Source of the DNA: CAWEWH01 sp963812775
GTDB lineage: Bacteria > Pseudomonadota > Alphaproteobacteria > Rhizobiales > Beijerinckiaceae
Assembly: GCA_963812775.1 (NCBI GenBank)
Contig: CAWEWH010000003.1
Coordinates: 1-64,000 of the forward strand
Direction of reading: 5' to 3'
Length of the DNA stretch: 64,000 bases
Part shown: positions 43,230 through 52,146 of the stretch, in pieces
How the letters are laid out: each line of letters opens with the position of its first letter
Position numbering within the stretch: the first letter of the stretch is position 1
Notes under the pieces: generated by a model
Database searches by the model: none
What the model was told of the DNA's origin: nothing
What the model saw: only the letters and a program-made list of their open reading frames with translations
Position numbers and translations under genes: made by a program

Positions 43230-43351
43230 GGACATCACCTCGCATGGCTTGTTCGCGTGACGTGAGGCGCGACAATACCGCCTCCGGCCCGTCGCAGGCG
43301 TAACAATTCGCCGCTGTGGATTCAACTTCTCGTGGCCGGGCCGCGAGGCTG

Positions 43352-43456
43352 GCGCATGATCCCGAGAAGCGTGAGCGGTTTTCGGACAATATCCTGCGCA
43401 AAATCAAGCGCCTGGAGCGCGCATCCGTCTCGAAGGAACGGATTCGTGCTCCAAGC
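43352..43456. repeat. dispersed GCATGATC repeat, copy 6
   Basis: GCGCATGATCCCGAGAAGCG through CTGCGCAAAATCAAGCG and GCGCGCATCCG...GGATTCGTGCTC matches copy 1 over its full length. It lies upstream of the thioredoxin-like gene and past the end of gapR. Confidence 0.85.
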
Positions 43457-43470
43457 CATTTCGCCCGCCT

Positions 43471-43731
43471 TCATGCGTGCTTCATGCCGAGCGCCTGCAT
43501 GTAGAGATCGAGCACCGCCTCCTCCTCCTCCCGTTCGGCGAAATCCTTCTTCCGCAGCGCCACGACGCGGCGCATGATCTTCGTGTCGAAGCCGTTGCCC
43601 TTGGCTTCGGAATAGACATCGCGGATATCGCCGGCGAGCGCCGCCTTCTCTTCCTCGAGGCGCTCGACGCGCTCGACGAAGGACCGCAGCTGAGCCCCGG
43701 CGACGGATTTCTTCGGTGTTGGCGCATCCAT
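43471..43731 (-). CDS. gapR: GapR-family DNA-binding protein (DUF2312)
   Basis: An 86-aa protein matching DUF2312/GapR. In Caulobacter this nucleoid-associated protein binds overtwisted AT-rich DNA ahead of replication forks and stimulates topoisomerases. It has the QLRSFVERVERLEEEKAALAGDIRDVY coiled coil, then EAKGNGFDTKIMRRVVALRK and the C-terminal DLYMQALG. It lies 65 bp downstream of the DUF1244 gene on the same strand. It adds to the cell-cycle genes of the window. Confidence 0.92.
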   Translation of the reverse strand: MDAPTPKKSVAGAQLRSFVERVERLEEEKAALAGDIRDVYSEAKGNGFDTKIMRRVVALRKKDFAEREEEEAVLDLYMQALGMKHA

Positions 43732-43795
43732 GGGGCATCTCCATCGGAGGCCTATGGCTCGCCGATGGGCGCCCCCGCGTCAACGGCGCGCGGCC

Positions 43796-44101
43796 TCAGC
43801 GATGGAGTTTTCCACCTTCGAACGCGGTGCGTTGCGCCTCGCTCGCCGCGCCCTGATGGCGTTCCTTCCACGCCTCGTACGGCATGCCGTAAACGTGCAC
43901 GCGGCTGTCGTCCTTGCTCAGCGCAACGCCGCGCTCGTCGGCCGCGTCCTTGAGCCAATTCGACAGGCAATTGCGGCAGAAGCCGGCGAGATTCATGAGG
44001 TCGATATTCTGCACATCGGCGCGCTCGCGCAGATGTGACACGAGCCGGCGGAAGGCGGCGGCCTCCAGCTCGGTCCATTTCTCGTCGTCGGGATTTGACA
44101 T
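43796..44101 (-). CDS. DUF1244 family protein
   Basis: A 101-aa protein of DUF1244. The core is FRRLVSHLRERADVQNIDLMNLAGFCRNCLSNWL with a CRNC pair, then the VYGMPYEAWKERHQ signature. The CxxC could bind metal or be redox-active. Function unknown. Start ATG 44101 matches the family (a longer frame adds a poor leader). Upstream of gapR. Confidence 0.9.
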   Translation of the reverse strand: MSNPDDEKWTELEAAAFRRLVSHLRERADVQNIDLMNLAGFCRNCLSNWLKDAADERGVALSKDDSRVHVYGMPYEAWKERHQGAASEAQRTAFEGGKLHR

Positions 44102-44304
44102 CTGATTGTTCCGATCGGTTCTGTGGCCTTCATGGTAGTGACGCCGGCCGACGCTTGCCAGGGGGCGGGCAGACGGCCACGGCCCGTCCCCTCGCCGAGA
44201 CATCTCTCTCTTGTAAAAGGCGCAAAGTCAGGGCTTTCGTTGCTGCGAGTGATTTGCTGCCCCGACGGGGGCGATTCGGGCCCTTGGGGGCCGTACGAGA
44301 GGCG

Positions 44305-44772
44305 ATGAAACGAACGACCCAAGCCGGGGTTGTAGGGAGGTTGGGGCCGCGCTTCGGCGCAGCCCTGGCGGGGCTTGCCTTGTTGGCAGGCATGGGCCCG
44401 GCTGCCGCCGACATGCGTTTGTGCAACATGACCGGAAACCGCGTCGGCGTTGCATTGGGTTACCGCGACAGCCAAGGTTGGATAACCGAGGGATGGTGGA
44501 ATTTGGGGGCCCGCGCCTGTGAAACCTTGCTGAAGGGGCCTTTGGCGGCGCGTTTCTACTACGTCTTTGCCACCGACTACGACCGCGGCGGCGAATGGTC
44601 CGGGAAGGCCTTCATGTGCACCAAGGACAAGGAGTTCTCCATCCGCGGCCTGGACAATTGCCTGGCCAGGGGTTTCGACCGCAATGGCTTCTTCGAGGTC
44701 GACACCGGCGAGCAGAAGAGCTGGACCGTGCAACTCACCGAAACCAACCGACCGGCCGAACAGCTGCGATGA
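44305..44772 (+). CDS. DUF1036 secreted protein
   Basis: A 155-aa exported protein with signal FGAALAGLALLAGMGPAAA. The DUF1036 domain follows: MRLCNMTGNRVGVALGYRD, WITEGWWNLGARACETLLKGPL and YYVFATDYDRGG. Five Cys suggest disulfides. Its TGA overlaps the pyk start (ATGA), an association common in alphaproteobacteria. Function unknown. Confidence 0.9.
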   Translation: MKRTTQAGVVGRLGPRFGAALAGLALLAGMGPAAADMRLCNMTGNRVGVALGYRDSQGWITEGWWNLGARACETLLKGPLAARFYYVFATDYDRGGEWSGKAFMCTKDKEFSIRGLDNCLARGFDRNGFFEVDTGEQKSWTVQLTETNRPAEQLR

Positions 44773-46202
44773 GGCGCCTGAGACGGGTCAAGATCGTCGC
44801 GACGCTGGGTCCGGCATCGGAGAGCCCCGATACCGTGGCGCGGCTGTTCGAGGCCGGGGCCGATCTCTTCCGCATCAACATGAGCCACACGAGCCGCGAG
44901 GCGCTGCGCGAGCGCGTTGCCGGCATCCGCGCCGTCGAGAAGCGATTCGGCCGCCCCATCGGCATCCTTGCCGACCTGCAGGGCCCGAAGCTGCGCATCG
45001 GCACCTTCGGCGGCGACAAGGCGGAGCTGTTGCCGGACGGGACCTTCGTGCTCGACAGCGACAGCGCCCCCGGCACGGCCGACCGCGTCGGCCTGCCGCA
45101 TCCGGAGATTCTCGGCGCGCTCGCCGAAGGCGACGCCGTCCTCATCGATGATGGCAAGATCCGCCTGAGGGTCGAGAGCATCGGCAACGGCAAGGCGGTG
45201 ACGCGCGTGGTCGTTGGAGGCACGGTGTCGAACCGCAAGGGCGTGAGCTTTCCGGACACCACCATTCCCGTCTCGGCGCTCACCGAGAAGGACCGCTCCG
45301 ATCTCGAAGCGGCCATCGATGTCGGGGCCGACTGGATTGCGCTGTCCTTCGTGCAGCGTCCCGAAGACGTGGCGGAAGTGCGCAAGGTGGCGCGCGGCCG
45401 CGCCTCGGTGATGGCCAAGATCGAGAAGCCGCAGGCGGTGTTACGCCTCATGGAGATTCTCGAGGCGTCGGACGGCCTGATGGTGGCGCGCGGCGATCTC
45501 GGCGTCGAGATGCCGGTCGAGAAGGTGCCCGGCATCCAGAAGCAGATCACCCGCGCCGCCCGCCGCCTCGGCAAGCCGGTGGTCATTGCCACCCAGATGC
45601 TGGAATCGATGATCTCGTCGCCGGTGCCAACGCGCGCCGAGGTCTCCGACGTGGCGACAGCCGTGTTCGAGGGCGCCGACGCAATCATGCTGTCGGCCGA
45701 GAGCGCCGCCGGACAATATCCGGTCGAGGCGGTCGCCACGATGAATCGCATCGCCGAGGAAGTCGAAGGCGACGTCAACTTCCGGGCTATCATCAACTCG
45801 CAGCGGCCTGAGCCGGAGGCAACCGGCGCCGATGCCATCGCGGCCGCGACCCGCATCGTCGCCGAGACCGTCGATCTGAAGGCCATCATCGCCTGGACGG
45901 CGTCGGGCGCGACTGGCTTGCGCATCGCCCGCGAGCGGCCGCAGACCCCGGTCATGGCGCTGACGCCGCGCAAGTCGACGGCGCGACGGCTGGCGCTTGC
46001 CTGGGGCGTGCACGCCCTCGTCACCAAGGACGCCGCCAATGTCGACGACATGGCCGAGCGCGCCTGCCGCATCGCCCATGCCGAGGGCTTCGCCGAGCCC
46101 GGTCAGCGCGTCATCATCGTGGCCGGTGTTCCGTTCGGCACGCCGGGCGCCACCAACATGATCCGCATGGCCTTCGTCACGCCGGCCGGCGGCACCGGCT
46201 AG
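44769..46202 (+). CDS. pyk: pyruvate kinase
   Basis: Catalyses phosphoenolpyruvate + ADP to pyruvate + ATP. The 477-aa protein has KIVATLGPAS, RINMSHTSREAL, the active-site MVARGDLGVEMP, and VVIATQMLESMI, ending with a full C-terminal allosteric domain. ATG overlaps the DUF1036 stop. The TAG stop is part of the CTAG edge of a long palindrome at 46199-46276. Confidence 0.95.
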   Translation: MRRLRRVKIVATLGPASESPDTVARLFEAGADLFRINMSHTSREALRERVAGIRAVEKRFGRPIGILADLQGPKLRIGTFGGDKAELLPDGTFVLDSDSAPGTADRVGLPHPEILGALAEGDAVLIDDGKIRLRVESIGNGKAVTRVVVGGTVSNRKGVSFPDTTIPVSALTEKDRSDLEAAIDVGADWIALSFVQRPEDVAEVRKVARGRASVMAKIEKPQAVLRLMEILEASDGLMVARGDLGVEMPVEKVPGIQKQITRAARRLGKPVVIATQMLESMISSPVPTRAEVSDVATAVFEGADAIMLSAESAAGQYPVEAVATMNRIAEEVEGDVNFRAIINSQRPEPEATGADAIAAATRIVAETVDLKAIIAWTASGATGLRIARERPQTPVMALTPRKSTARRLALAWGVHALVTKDAANVDDMAERACRIAHAEGFAEPGQRVIIVAGVPFGTPGATNMIRMAFVTPAGGTG

Positions 46203-46276
46203 TGTGCTGAATTTGAAGTTCGCTACATTGCTTGGATCACGAACCGAGCGAACTTCAAATTCAAAAAGCACACTAG
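46199..46276. repeat. long imperfect palindrome 1 after pyk
   Basis: Outer arms CTAGTGTGCT/AGCACACTAG (46199-46208 and 46267-46276) enclose a 17-bp perfect stem (46208-46224 with 46247-46263) and a 22-nt loop. The pyk stop codon is in the left arm. It may end transcription of pyk, but it has no classical T-run. Confidence 0.9.
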
Positions 46277-46289
46277 AATCAATCTTTTT

Positions 46290-46380
46290 CTAGTGTGGCT
46301 ACGATTCCGAAATTCGCCAAGTCTCCATTACTATCTGGCCCTCCATCGACATACAGCGAATTTCGGAATCGCCACACTAG
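46290..46380. repeat. long imperfect palindrome 2 after pyk
   Basis: Arms CTAGTGTGGC (46290-46299) and GCCACACTAG (46371-46380) plus an inner 15-bp stem (46303-46317 with 46356-46370) give 25 bp with a 3-nt bulge and a 38-nt loop. It shares its CTAGTGTG edges with palindrome 1. Confidence 0.9.
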
Positions 46381-46445
46381 CGCATGATCCCGAAAAGCGT
46401 GCGCGGTTCTCGGAGAGGATCATGCACAAAAATCAACTGCTCTAG
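46377..46445. repeat. dispersed GCATGATC repeat, copy 7
   Basis: CTAGCGCATGATCCCGAAAA through GATCATGCACAAAAATCAAC and a closing CTAG match the first half of copy 1. It abuts palindrome 2 and precedes the end of a hydrolase gene. Confidence 0.82.
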
Positions 46446-46456
46446 CCGGCGCATGT

Positions 46457-47428
46457 TTAAGGCGCGGTGGCCTCGACGCGCCGCGCCAGCCAGTCGATCT
46501 CGCCCGCCACGACGTTCGGCGCCGCCCATTGCGGCACGTGGCCGACGCCGGGCAGCACGATCAGCCTGGCGCCGGGGATTTCCCGCGCCAGGGCGGCCGA
46601 GTGGATTTGCGGCGACACGATCTTGTCGGCGTCGCCGGTGATGATCACCGTCGGCGCCTTGATGGCGCCGTAGCGGCTCGCCTGCTCGCGCACGTAGCCG
46701 GCGAGGTCCTTGACGTCCTCGGCATTGGCCTTGAATTCGCGCGGCCTCAACACGAGCCTGGCGCCGGCGGCCTCGGCATAGGCGTCCGGCGGCGTCTGCG
46801 GCCTGAACACGGCCTCGATTGCCTTGTCGAACACGGCAAGGCCGAGCGGCATGGCCAGCGTATGGCTGAAGACGGTGCCGAGCACCGGCGCCGTGGCGGG
46901 CGTGTAGTACCATGCCACACCGCCGGGCCATGGATGCGTCGCGGGCGCCAACAGCATCAGGCCCGAGACCATTTGCGGATGGTCGAGCGCGAGCCGCGTC
47001 GCCACCGAGCCGGCGAGCGAATGCCCCACCACCACCGCGTGCTCGACGCCGATGGCTTTGAGCGCTTCATGGATCAGGGCCGCCTGTCGCGCCGGCGCCG
47101 CGTCGGCCCGCCCGCCCGGGCGGTCGCTCCAGCCATGCCCCGGCCGGTCGATGGCGATGACGCGATAGCGATCGAGGAGCCGCACGCCCAGCGTCACCAT
47201 CATGTCGCCCTGGGCGCCTGAGGCGCCGTGCAGAAGCACGACGGTGCCGTCGGGCTCGCGTCCCTGCGGGCGGCGGTCGACGAGGTGCAGCCGCCCGCCG
47301 CTCACGGCGACGAACCGCCCGACGGGGGGATGCCGCGCCTCTAGGCGCCAGGTCATGATGGCGGTGAAGACGGCCGCGAACGCGCCGAGCGCGACGATGA
47401 TGAGGCCGACGAGCGCAAGCACCTTCAT
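46457..47428 (-). CDS. alpha/beta hydrolase with N-terminal membrane anchor
   Basis: A 323-aa hydrolase. The anchor is LALVGLIIVALGAFAAVFTAIM. It has the oxyanion HGASGAQG, RPGHGWSDRP, the nucleophile elbow VVGHSLAGSVA (Ser), an Asp in ITGDADKIV and a His in PGVGHVPQW. It resembles haloperoxidase/epoxide-hydrolase-like hydrolases, with no firm substrate. It lies in a three-gene minus-strand group with a TPR protein and a GST. Confidence 0.87.
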   Translation of the reverse strand: MKVLALVGLIIVALGAFAAVFTAIMTWRLEARHPPVGRFVAVSGGRLHLVDRRPQGREPDGTVVLLHGASGAQGDMMVTLGVRLLDRYRVIAIDRPGHGWSDRPGGRADAAPARQAALIHEALKAIGVEHAVVVGHSLAGSVATRLALDHPQMVSGLMLLAPATHPWPGGVAWYYTPATAPVLGTVFSHTLAMPLGLAVFDKAIEAVFRPQTPPDAYAEAAGARLVLRPREFKANAEDVKDLAGYVREQASRYGAIKAPTVIITGDADKIVSPQIHSAALAREIPGARLIVLPGVGHVPQWAAPNVVAGEIDWLARRVEATAP

Positions 47429-47480
47429 CGGCTCACGGGTCCGGTTGCGATCAAGCTACGCAGCCCATCGCAAACCGGTT

Positions 47481-48080
47481 TCAGAGGTCGCGTCCGTCGA
47501 CATCGGGCGACAGGCGTTCGATCATTTGCTTCACGTCGCCCACGAAGGGGTGGATGGCGAGGGCCTTGCGGAAGGCCTCGAGCGCCGCCTTGTGATTGTC
47601 CGCCTGGTAAAAGATCATGCCCAGCCCCGCCCAGGCGCCGAAATGGCGCGGCTCGAGCACGAGCGTCTGGCGGATATCGGCGACCGAGCGCTGGTGGTCG
47701 CCCATCAAGTAGAAGACCGTGGCGCGCTTGTTCCAGGCTTCGGCCCAATTCGGGTTCAGCGCAATGATGCGGTCGAGCAGCTCGATGGCGAGCGGCTGGT
47801 CCTGCGCCGTCATGGCGACCACCACGCGCGACATGAGCAGATCGGCCGTGTCGCTGCCGGACCGCAGCCAGCGCCGCTCGATGAGGCGCGCGATGCCCTT
47901 GGCCTCGTCCGCGTCGCCGGCAACGGCAAGGCGCTCGAACAGCTTGTCGAGCGGCGTGTTGGCCGTGTCGGCGTCCTGCCGATCGGGCTTGATCGGCGGA
48001 TGCCCGGGCGGCGGCGCTTGCGCGGCCGCCGGGACGGCCAGGATGGCCGTGAGGGCGTAGAGCAGGATCAGTCGCTTCAT
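47481..48080 (-). CDS. TPR-repeat secreted protein
   Basis: A 199-aa periplasmic protein with signal LILLYALTAILAVPAAAQA and two or three TPR units in the C-terminal half (NWAEAWNKRATVFYLMGDHQ, HFGAWAGLGMIFYQADNHKA). A scaffold role is likely, but the partner is unknown. Same strand as its neighbours, 52 bp from the hydrolase. Confidence 0.87.
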   Translation of the reverse strand: MKRLILLYALTAILAVPAAAQAPPPGHPPIKPDRQDADTANTPLDKLFERLAVAGDADEAKGIARLIERRWLRSGSDTADLLMSRVVVAMTAQDQPLAIELLDRIIALNPNWAEAWNKRATVFYLMGDHQRSVADIRQTLVLEPRHFGAWAGLGMIFYQADNHKAALEAFRKALAIHPFVGDVKQMIERLSPDVDGRDL

Positions 48081-48145
48081 CGCCGTAATGTAAGCTGATT
48101 GGGCCCCCGTTCAAAGGCCCGCCTGTGGGCAGCCTCGCGCAATGG

Positions 48146-48799
48146 CTAAAACTCCACGTCCAGCTCCTCGAGCTCGTCGGGCTCGGTCTTGGCCGCCTCG
48201 ATCCAGGCGACCATGTCGGGCAACGCCAGAATGCGCTTGGCATAGGCCTCGCAGGCTGCCTCGAGCTTCACGTCGTAGGTGCGAAAGCGCGTCACCACCG
48301 GCGCATACATGGCGTCCGCAACGGAAATCTCGCCCATGAGATAGGGCCCGCCAAATTCCTTGAGGCACTGTTTCCAGATCGTCGTGACGCGGTCGATATC
48401 GGCCTGCGCGCCGGCCCAGACCTTGAAGCCCGGATGGTGCGCCTTGATGTTCATGGGCAGCGCCGAGCGCAGATTGACGAAGCCCGAATGCATCTCGCCG
48501 CAGATCGAGCGGCAGCGCGCCCGCGCCGCCCGATCCTTGGGAAAGAGCTTGGCCTTCGGCTTCGCCTCGTTGAGATATTCGGCGATGGCCATCGTGTCCC
48601 ACACGGCGACGCCGTCATGCTCGAGGCGCGGCACGAGGACGGAGGGCGACAGGAGGAGAAGCTCGGCGCGGTTCGCCGGGTCGCTGATTGGCACCGTCTG
48701 CTCGTCGAACGCCATGCCCGAGAGGCGGGCCATCAGCCAGCCGCGCAGCGACCACGAGGAATAATTCTTGCTCGATATGGTGAGCTTCGCCTTGCTCAT
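48146..48799 (-). CDS. glutathione S-transferase family protein
   Basis: A 217-aa GST. The N-terminal thioredoxin-like domain starts LTISSKNYSSWSLRGWLMAR, with the Ser motif (YSSWSLR) typical of this class, and the G-site SPSVLVPRLEHDGVAVWDT. The C-terminal helical domain has PYLMGEISVADAMYAPVVTRF. Such GSTs act in detoxification or isomerisation. The exact class (zeta/tyramine-like) is uncertain. ATG 48799 is chosen over a longer frame. Confidence 0.9.
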   Translation of the reverse strand: MSKAKLTISSKNYSSWSLRGWLMARLSGMAFDEQTVPISDPANRAELLLLSPSVLVPRLEHDGVAVWDTMAIAEYLNEAKPKAKLFPKDRAARARCRSICGEMHSGFVNLRSALPMNIKAHHPGFKVWAGAQADIDRVTTIWKQCLKEFGGPYLMGEISVADAMYAPVVTRFRTYDVKLEAACEAYAKRILALPDMVAWIEAAKTEPDELEELDVEF

Positions 48800-49090
48800 T
48801 ATCCCCTGCCCCCGCCCTCTTGCCGGGCAAGGCCGTCGCAAGCGCCATGCCGCCCTGTTGCGCGCAACGTCGGAACGCGGCGGGGCCCAACCGGCACCAA
48901 CTGCCTAAAATCCATGCGGGATCGAGGAAATCCGCACATTTCTTGAACTCGTGAACGGCAGTGAAGCCCTCTAGCATTGCCGAGAGAGCGGACGGCGAGC
49001 GGACAGTGGCCGGCAAGGCCACGCGACTTCGCGGGTTCGCGACATTGGGGGCGGCGCCCTTCGGCGCCTTGAGAGGCTGGGGCACGCCGC
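48800..49090. other. intergenic region without recognised gene
   Basis: A 291-bp divergent gap between the GST and PHA depolymerase genes. Promoters must lie here, but I saw no clear element, repeat or RNA structure. Confidence 0.5.
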
Positions 49091-50308
49091 ATGATCTATC
49101 ACGCCTATCAAGCCCACACCGACATGGTTGGGCCGGTGCGGGTTCTCGCCCAGGTGGCCGCCGCGGCGCTGAGCTTGCCGCTGCCCTACATTCCGCAAGC
49201 CATCTGGACGCGCAAGCTCGCCGCCGCCCTGGAGCTCATGTCGCGCGCTGGGCTCACCCATACGCGCCCGCCCTTCGACATCGACCGCACGACGGTCGGC
49301 AATCGCGAGGTGCCCGTCATCGAGGAGGCGGCGCTCACGACGCCGTTCGGGACGCTGCTGCATTTTCGCAAGGACATCGACACCGCGCAGCCGCGCGTTC
49401 TCGTGGTGGCGCCGATGTCGGGTCACTTCGCCACGCTGCTGCGCGGCACCGTGACGACGCTGCTGCCCGAGCACGATGTCTTCGTGACCGACTGGCACAA
49501 TGCCCGCGATATCGATTTCCGCGACGGCGCCTTCGGGTTCGACGATTACGTGGCGCACATCATCCAGTTTCTCGAGGCGATGGGGCCGGGCGGTCACGTC
49601 GTCGCGGTCTGTCAGCCTTGCGTCGCCGTCCTCGCGGCCGCCGCCGTGATGGCGCAGGACGCCAATCCCGCCCAGCCGCGCAGCATGACGCTCATGGCCG
49701 GGCCGATCGACTGCCGCGTCAACCCCACCAAGGTGAACGAGCTCGCGACCTCACGCTCCATCGATTGGTTCGAGCGCTGTCTGATCGGCCGCGTTCCCTT
49801 CCGCCACGTCGGCGCGACGCGGCGCGTCTATCCGGGCTTCGTCCAGCTTGCCTCGTTCATGTCGATGAACATCGAGCGCCACATCAAGGCGCATACCGAC
49901 ATGTACGAGAACCTCGCCAACGGCGAGTCCGAGAAGGCCGAAGCCACCAAGAAATTCTACGACGAGTATCTCGCGGTCGCCGACCTGCCGGCCGAGTTCT
50001 ATCTCGAGACCGTGCAGTTCGTGTTCCAGGAATATCGGCTGGCGCGCGGCACGCTGACCTTCCGCGGCATACCGGTGGAACCGCGCGCCATCAGGCGCAC
50101 CTCGCTGTTCACGGTGGAAGGCGAGCGCGACGACATCTGCGCGATGGGGCAGACCATGGCGGCGCACGACCTCTGCAGCGGCCTGAAGCCCTATCGGCGT
50201 CGCCATCACATGCAGCCGGGCGTCGGCCATTACGGCGTCTTTAACGGCAAGCGCTGGGAGAGCCAGATCTACCCGGTTCTCCGCAACGTCATCCTCGCGA
50301 GCGAGTGA
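49091..50308 (+). CDS. phaZ: intracellular polyhydroxyalkanoate depolymerase
   Basis: A 405-aa cytosolic enzyme that releases 3-hydroxybutyrate from stored PHB granules. It starts MIYHAYQAHTDMVGPVRVLA, has VLVVAPMSGHFATLLRGTV, and the nucleophile elbow VAVCQPCVAVLAAAA, where Cys replaces the Ser of ordinary lipases as in known i-PHB depolymerases. Downstream GERDDICAMGQT (Asp) and QPGVGHYGVFNGKRW (His) complete the triad. No phasin or synthase genes are in the window. An MmgR-like sRNA, a known PHB regulator in Sinorhizobium, lies 3 kb downstream. Confidence 0.93.
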   Translation: MIYHAYQAHTDMVGPVRVLAQVAAAALSLPLPYIPQAIWTRKLAAALELMSRAGLTHTRPPFDIDRTTVGNREVPVIEEAALTTPFGTLLHFRKDIDTAQPRVLVVAPMSGHFATLLRGTVTTLLPEHDVFVTDWHNARDIDFRDGAFGFDDYVAHIIQFLEAMGPGGHVVAVCQPCVAVLAAAAVMAQDANPAQPRSMTLMAGPIDCRVNPTKVNELATSRSIDWFERCLIGRVPFRHVGATRRVYPGFVQLASFMSMNIERHIKAHTDMYENLANGESEKAEATKKFYDEYLAVADLPAEFYLETVQFVFQEYRLARGTLTFRGIPVEPRAIRRTSLFTVEGERDDICAMGQTMAAHDLCSGLKPYRRRHHMQPGVGHYGVFNGKRWESQIYPVLRNVILASE

Positions 50309-50319
50309 CGCGTTGAACC

Positions 50320-50445
50320 TCAGCCCTGGCGGGCTTTGTAGCGCTTCTGCACTTTGTTGATGATGTAGACGCGGCCCTTGCGGCGCACGAGCTGGTTGGC
50401 CCGGTGGCGCTTGCGCAGGGACTTGAGCGAATTGCGGACTTTCAT
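50320..50445 (-). CDS. rpmJ: 50S ribosomal protein L36
   Basis: A 41-aa basic protein (MKVRNSLKSLRKRHRANQLV, ending NKVQKRYKARQG). It is the zinc-free bL36 paralogue usual in alphaproteobacteria. Start ATG 50445. A longer frame is unlikely. Monocistronic, convergent to phaZ. Confidence 0.95.
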   Translation of the reverse strand: MKVRNSLKSLRKRHRANQLVRRKGRVYIINKVQKRYKARQG

Positions 50446-50611
50446 GGTCGGAACTCCGTTCACGCGAGCCAAAAGCCGCGCCAGCACGACAAACGCGTCA
50501 GGTCTTGAACCTTTCGGCGGAGGGTTGTGAGCCATGTATAGAAAAAGGCCGGAAAATCAAGGCTTCAGCCGCACGCGCGGCATCCGCGTCTGAGGGCCCC
50601 GCGCCAGCCCC

Positions 50612-50848
50612 TCAGGCGCACCGCGCGTTCCTCTCGGCCGGGGCGGCCGGCAGGCAATCGAGCTCAAAGGTGTCGGCGTGAAACGTCCAGGTGCCGACGC
50701 GCTCGAGGCGGCAGAACAAATCCTTCGCCTTGACGATGGCGCTGTCGGGATCGCCAGCCTCGACACCCACGACACGCTGGCAGACGCGATGGTCGTGGCC
50801 GGTGGCATCCGAGATGTTCTTGATGAAGCGCACTTCATATCGCGACAT
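50612..50848 (-). CDS. conserved hypothetical small protein
   Basis: A 78-aa protein (MSRYEVRFIKNISDATGHDH, with AIVKAKDLFCRLERVGTWTFHAD). The shape is a short alpha/beta domain resembling small hypothetical proteins of rhizobial genomes. I do not know a function. AGAGG lies about 5-6 nt before the start. Confidence 0.65.
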   Translation of the reverse strand: MSRYEVRFIKNISDATGHDHRVCQRVVGVEAGDPDSAIVKAKDLFCRLERVGTWTFHADTFELDCLPAAPAERNARCA

Positions 50849-50985
50849 GGCTGCCTCTCAGGAGGACCCCGTCGCTTTGAGCATACGACAACGTCGGCGC
50901 GGATCAATCGCGACCCGCGCCGGCAATACCAAAGGTTAGTCCATGATCCCGCTCCAGGCGCGGGCTTGGCTGTGGGCGTGAACGC

Positions 50986-51267
50986 TCAGGTGCCGAGCGC
51001 CGTCGTTGGATCGATCATGCACTTCACCTCGGTGATCTTCGAGGCGGGAAAGCCGCTCTTTGCGGCGTGCTGGCGAATGGCCTCCTCGTCCTCGGCCAGG
51101 TAGACGCAGAACGTCTTGTCTGCCGCCACGTAGCTGTGCTGCCATTGTATGCGCGGCGCGAGCGCGGCGAGCGCCGTGTTTGAGGTCCTCGAGGCGTCGC
51201 AGAGCGCCTTGGCGTCCGCCTTGCCGATGGCCGGAAGCTCGCGCTCGATGATGAATTTCTTGAGCAT
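50986..51267 (-). CDS. DUF4242 family protein
   Basis: A 93-aa ferredoxin-like-fold protein: MLKKFIIERELPAIGKAD, then IQWQHSYVAADKTFCVYLAEDEEAIRQHAAKSGFPA, the DUF4242 pattern. A streptomycete member (SCO4226) is reported to bind nickel. Here a function is not established. Confidence 0.85.
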   Translation of the reverse strand: MLKKFIIERELPAIGKADAKALCDASRTSNTALAALAPRIQWQHSYVAADKTFCVYLAEDEEAIRQHAAKSGFPASKITEVKCMIDPTTALGT

Positions 51268-51438
51268 GGATTGTCCTTGTCGAAGTCGAACCGTTTCTGA
51301 TCCGCGCCGCGCTCATGAAAGCATACCCCTGTGGCGGCTTTGCGTCTTTCCGCGAACGGGGGAATCGGCCGGACCGCGCGCGCCGCTCTGCGGCGCCGGC
51401 AAACGGCAACCACGAGCAATGGGCGATCGGGGGAACGA

Positions 51439-51513
<75 letters not shown>

Positions 51514-51593
51514 CTGGTCCGCGCCATGGCGGCTTCCAAGGCTGCGGGTCATACCGGCTCGGTGCTCCGGAGGCAAGTTTGAGGCGCGCCGGT

Positions 51594-51958
51594 TCAGGCG
51601 GCGGCGAGCAGCTTTTCGACCTCGTTGACGAGGTCGCGCAGGTGGAACGGCTTCGACAGGACCTTGGCGTCCTTGGGCGCCTGCGCTGTCGGCATTGAGC
51701 GCCACCGCCGCAAAGCCGGTGATGAACATGACCTTGAGGTCGGGATCGAGCTCGGTCGCCTTGCGGGCAAGCTCGATGCCGTCCATCTCCGGCATCACGA
51801 TATCGGTGAGCAGGAGCTCGAACGGCTCTTCCCTGCAGCCGATGATAGGCCGAGAGCCCGTTGTCGAAGGACACCACCTCATAGCCCGCATTCTTCAGCG
51901 CCTTCACCAGAAAGCGGCGCATGTCGTTGTCGTCTTCGGCGAGGAGAATCTTCGTCAT
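51594..51958 (-). pseudogene. cpdR: CpdR-type single-domain response regulator with two frameshifts
   Basis: The first frame reads MTKILLAEDDNDMRRFLVKA...GLSAYHRL, the second REEPFELLLTDIVMPEMDGIELARKATELDPDLKVMFITGFAAVALNADS, the third APKDAKVLSKPFHLRDLVNEVEKLLAA. Together they make a 120-aa CpdR, which in its unphosphorylated state primes ClpXP to degrade CtrA with RcdA. The phospho-Asp is in LLTDIVMPEM. One extra base lies near 51831-51838 and one near 51677-51684. Removing both gives an intact gene. Decay of a gene this conserved is surprising, so sequence error is possible. Confidence 0.85.
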
Positions 51959-52146
51959 GCGGCTCGGGAACGGGGCGTCGTGTCCGGTGGTGTAGCCATA
52001 AAGCCCGAGCGCCGTAAAGAACACGTGAATTTTCGTGGCTTCCGCGCCGCCGGCGCCATGGACACCCGTGAGCCGAGGCGTCACACTGACGATGCCTCCC
52101 TCAGCAGCCTTGACGTCAATGCGCTGACCTGCGAGCCGTGAGCCGA

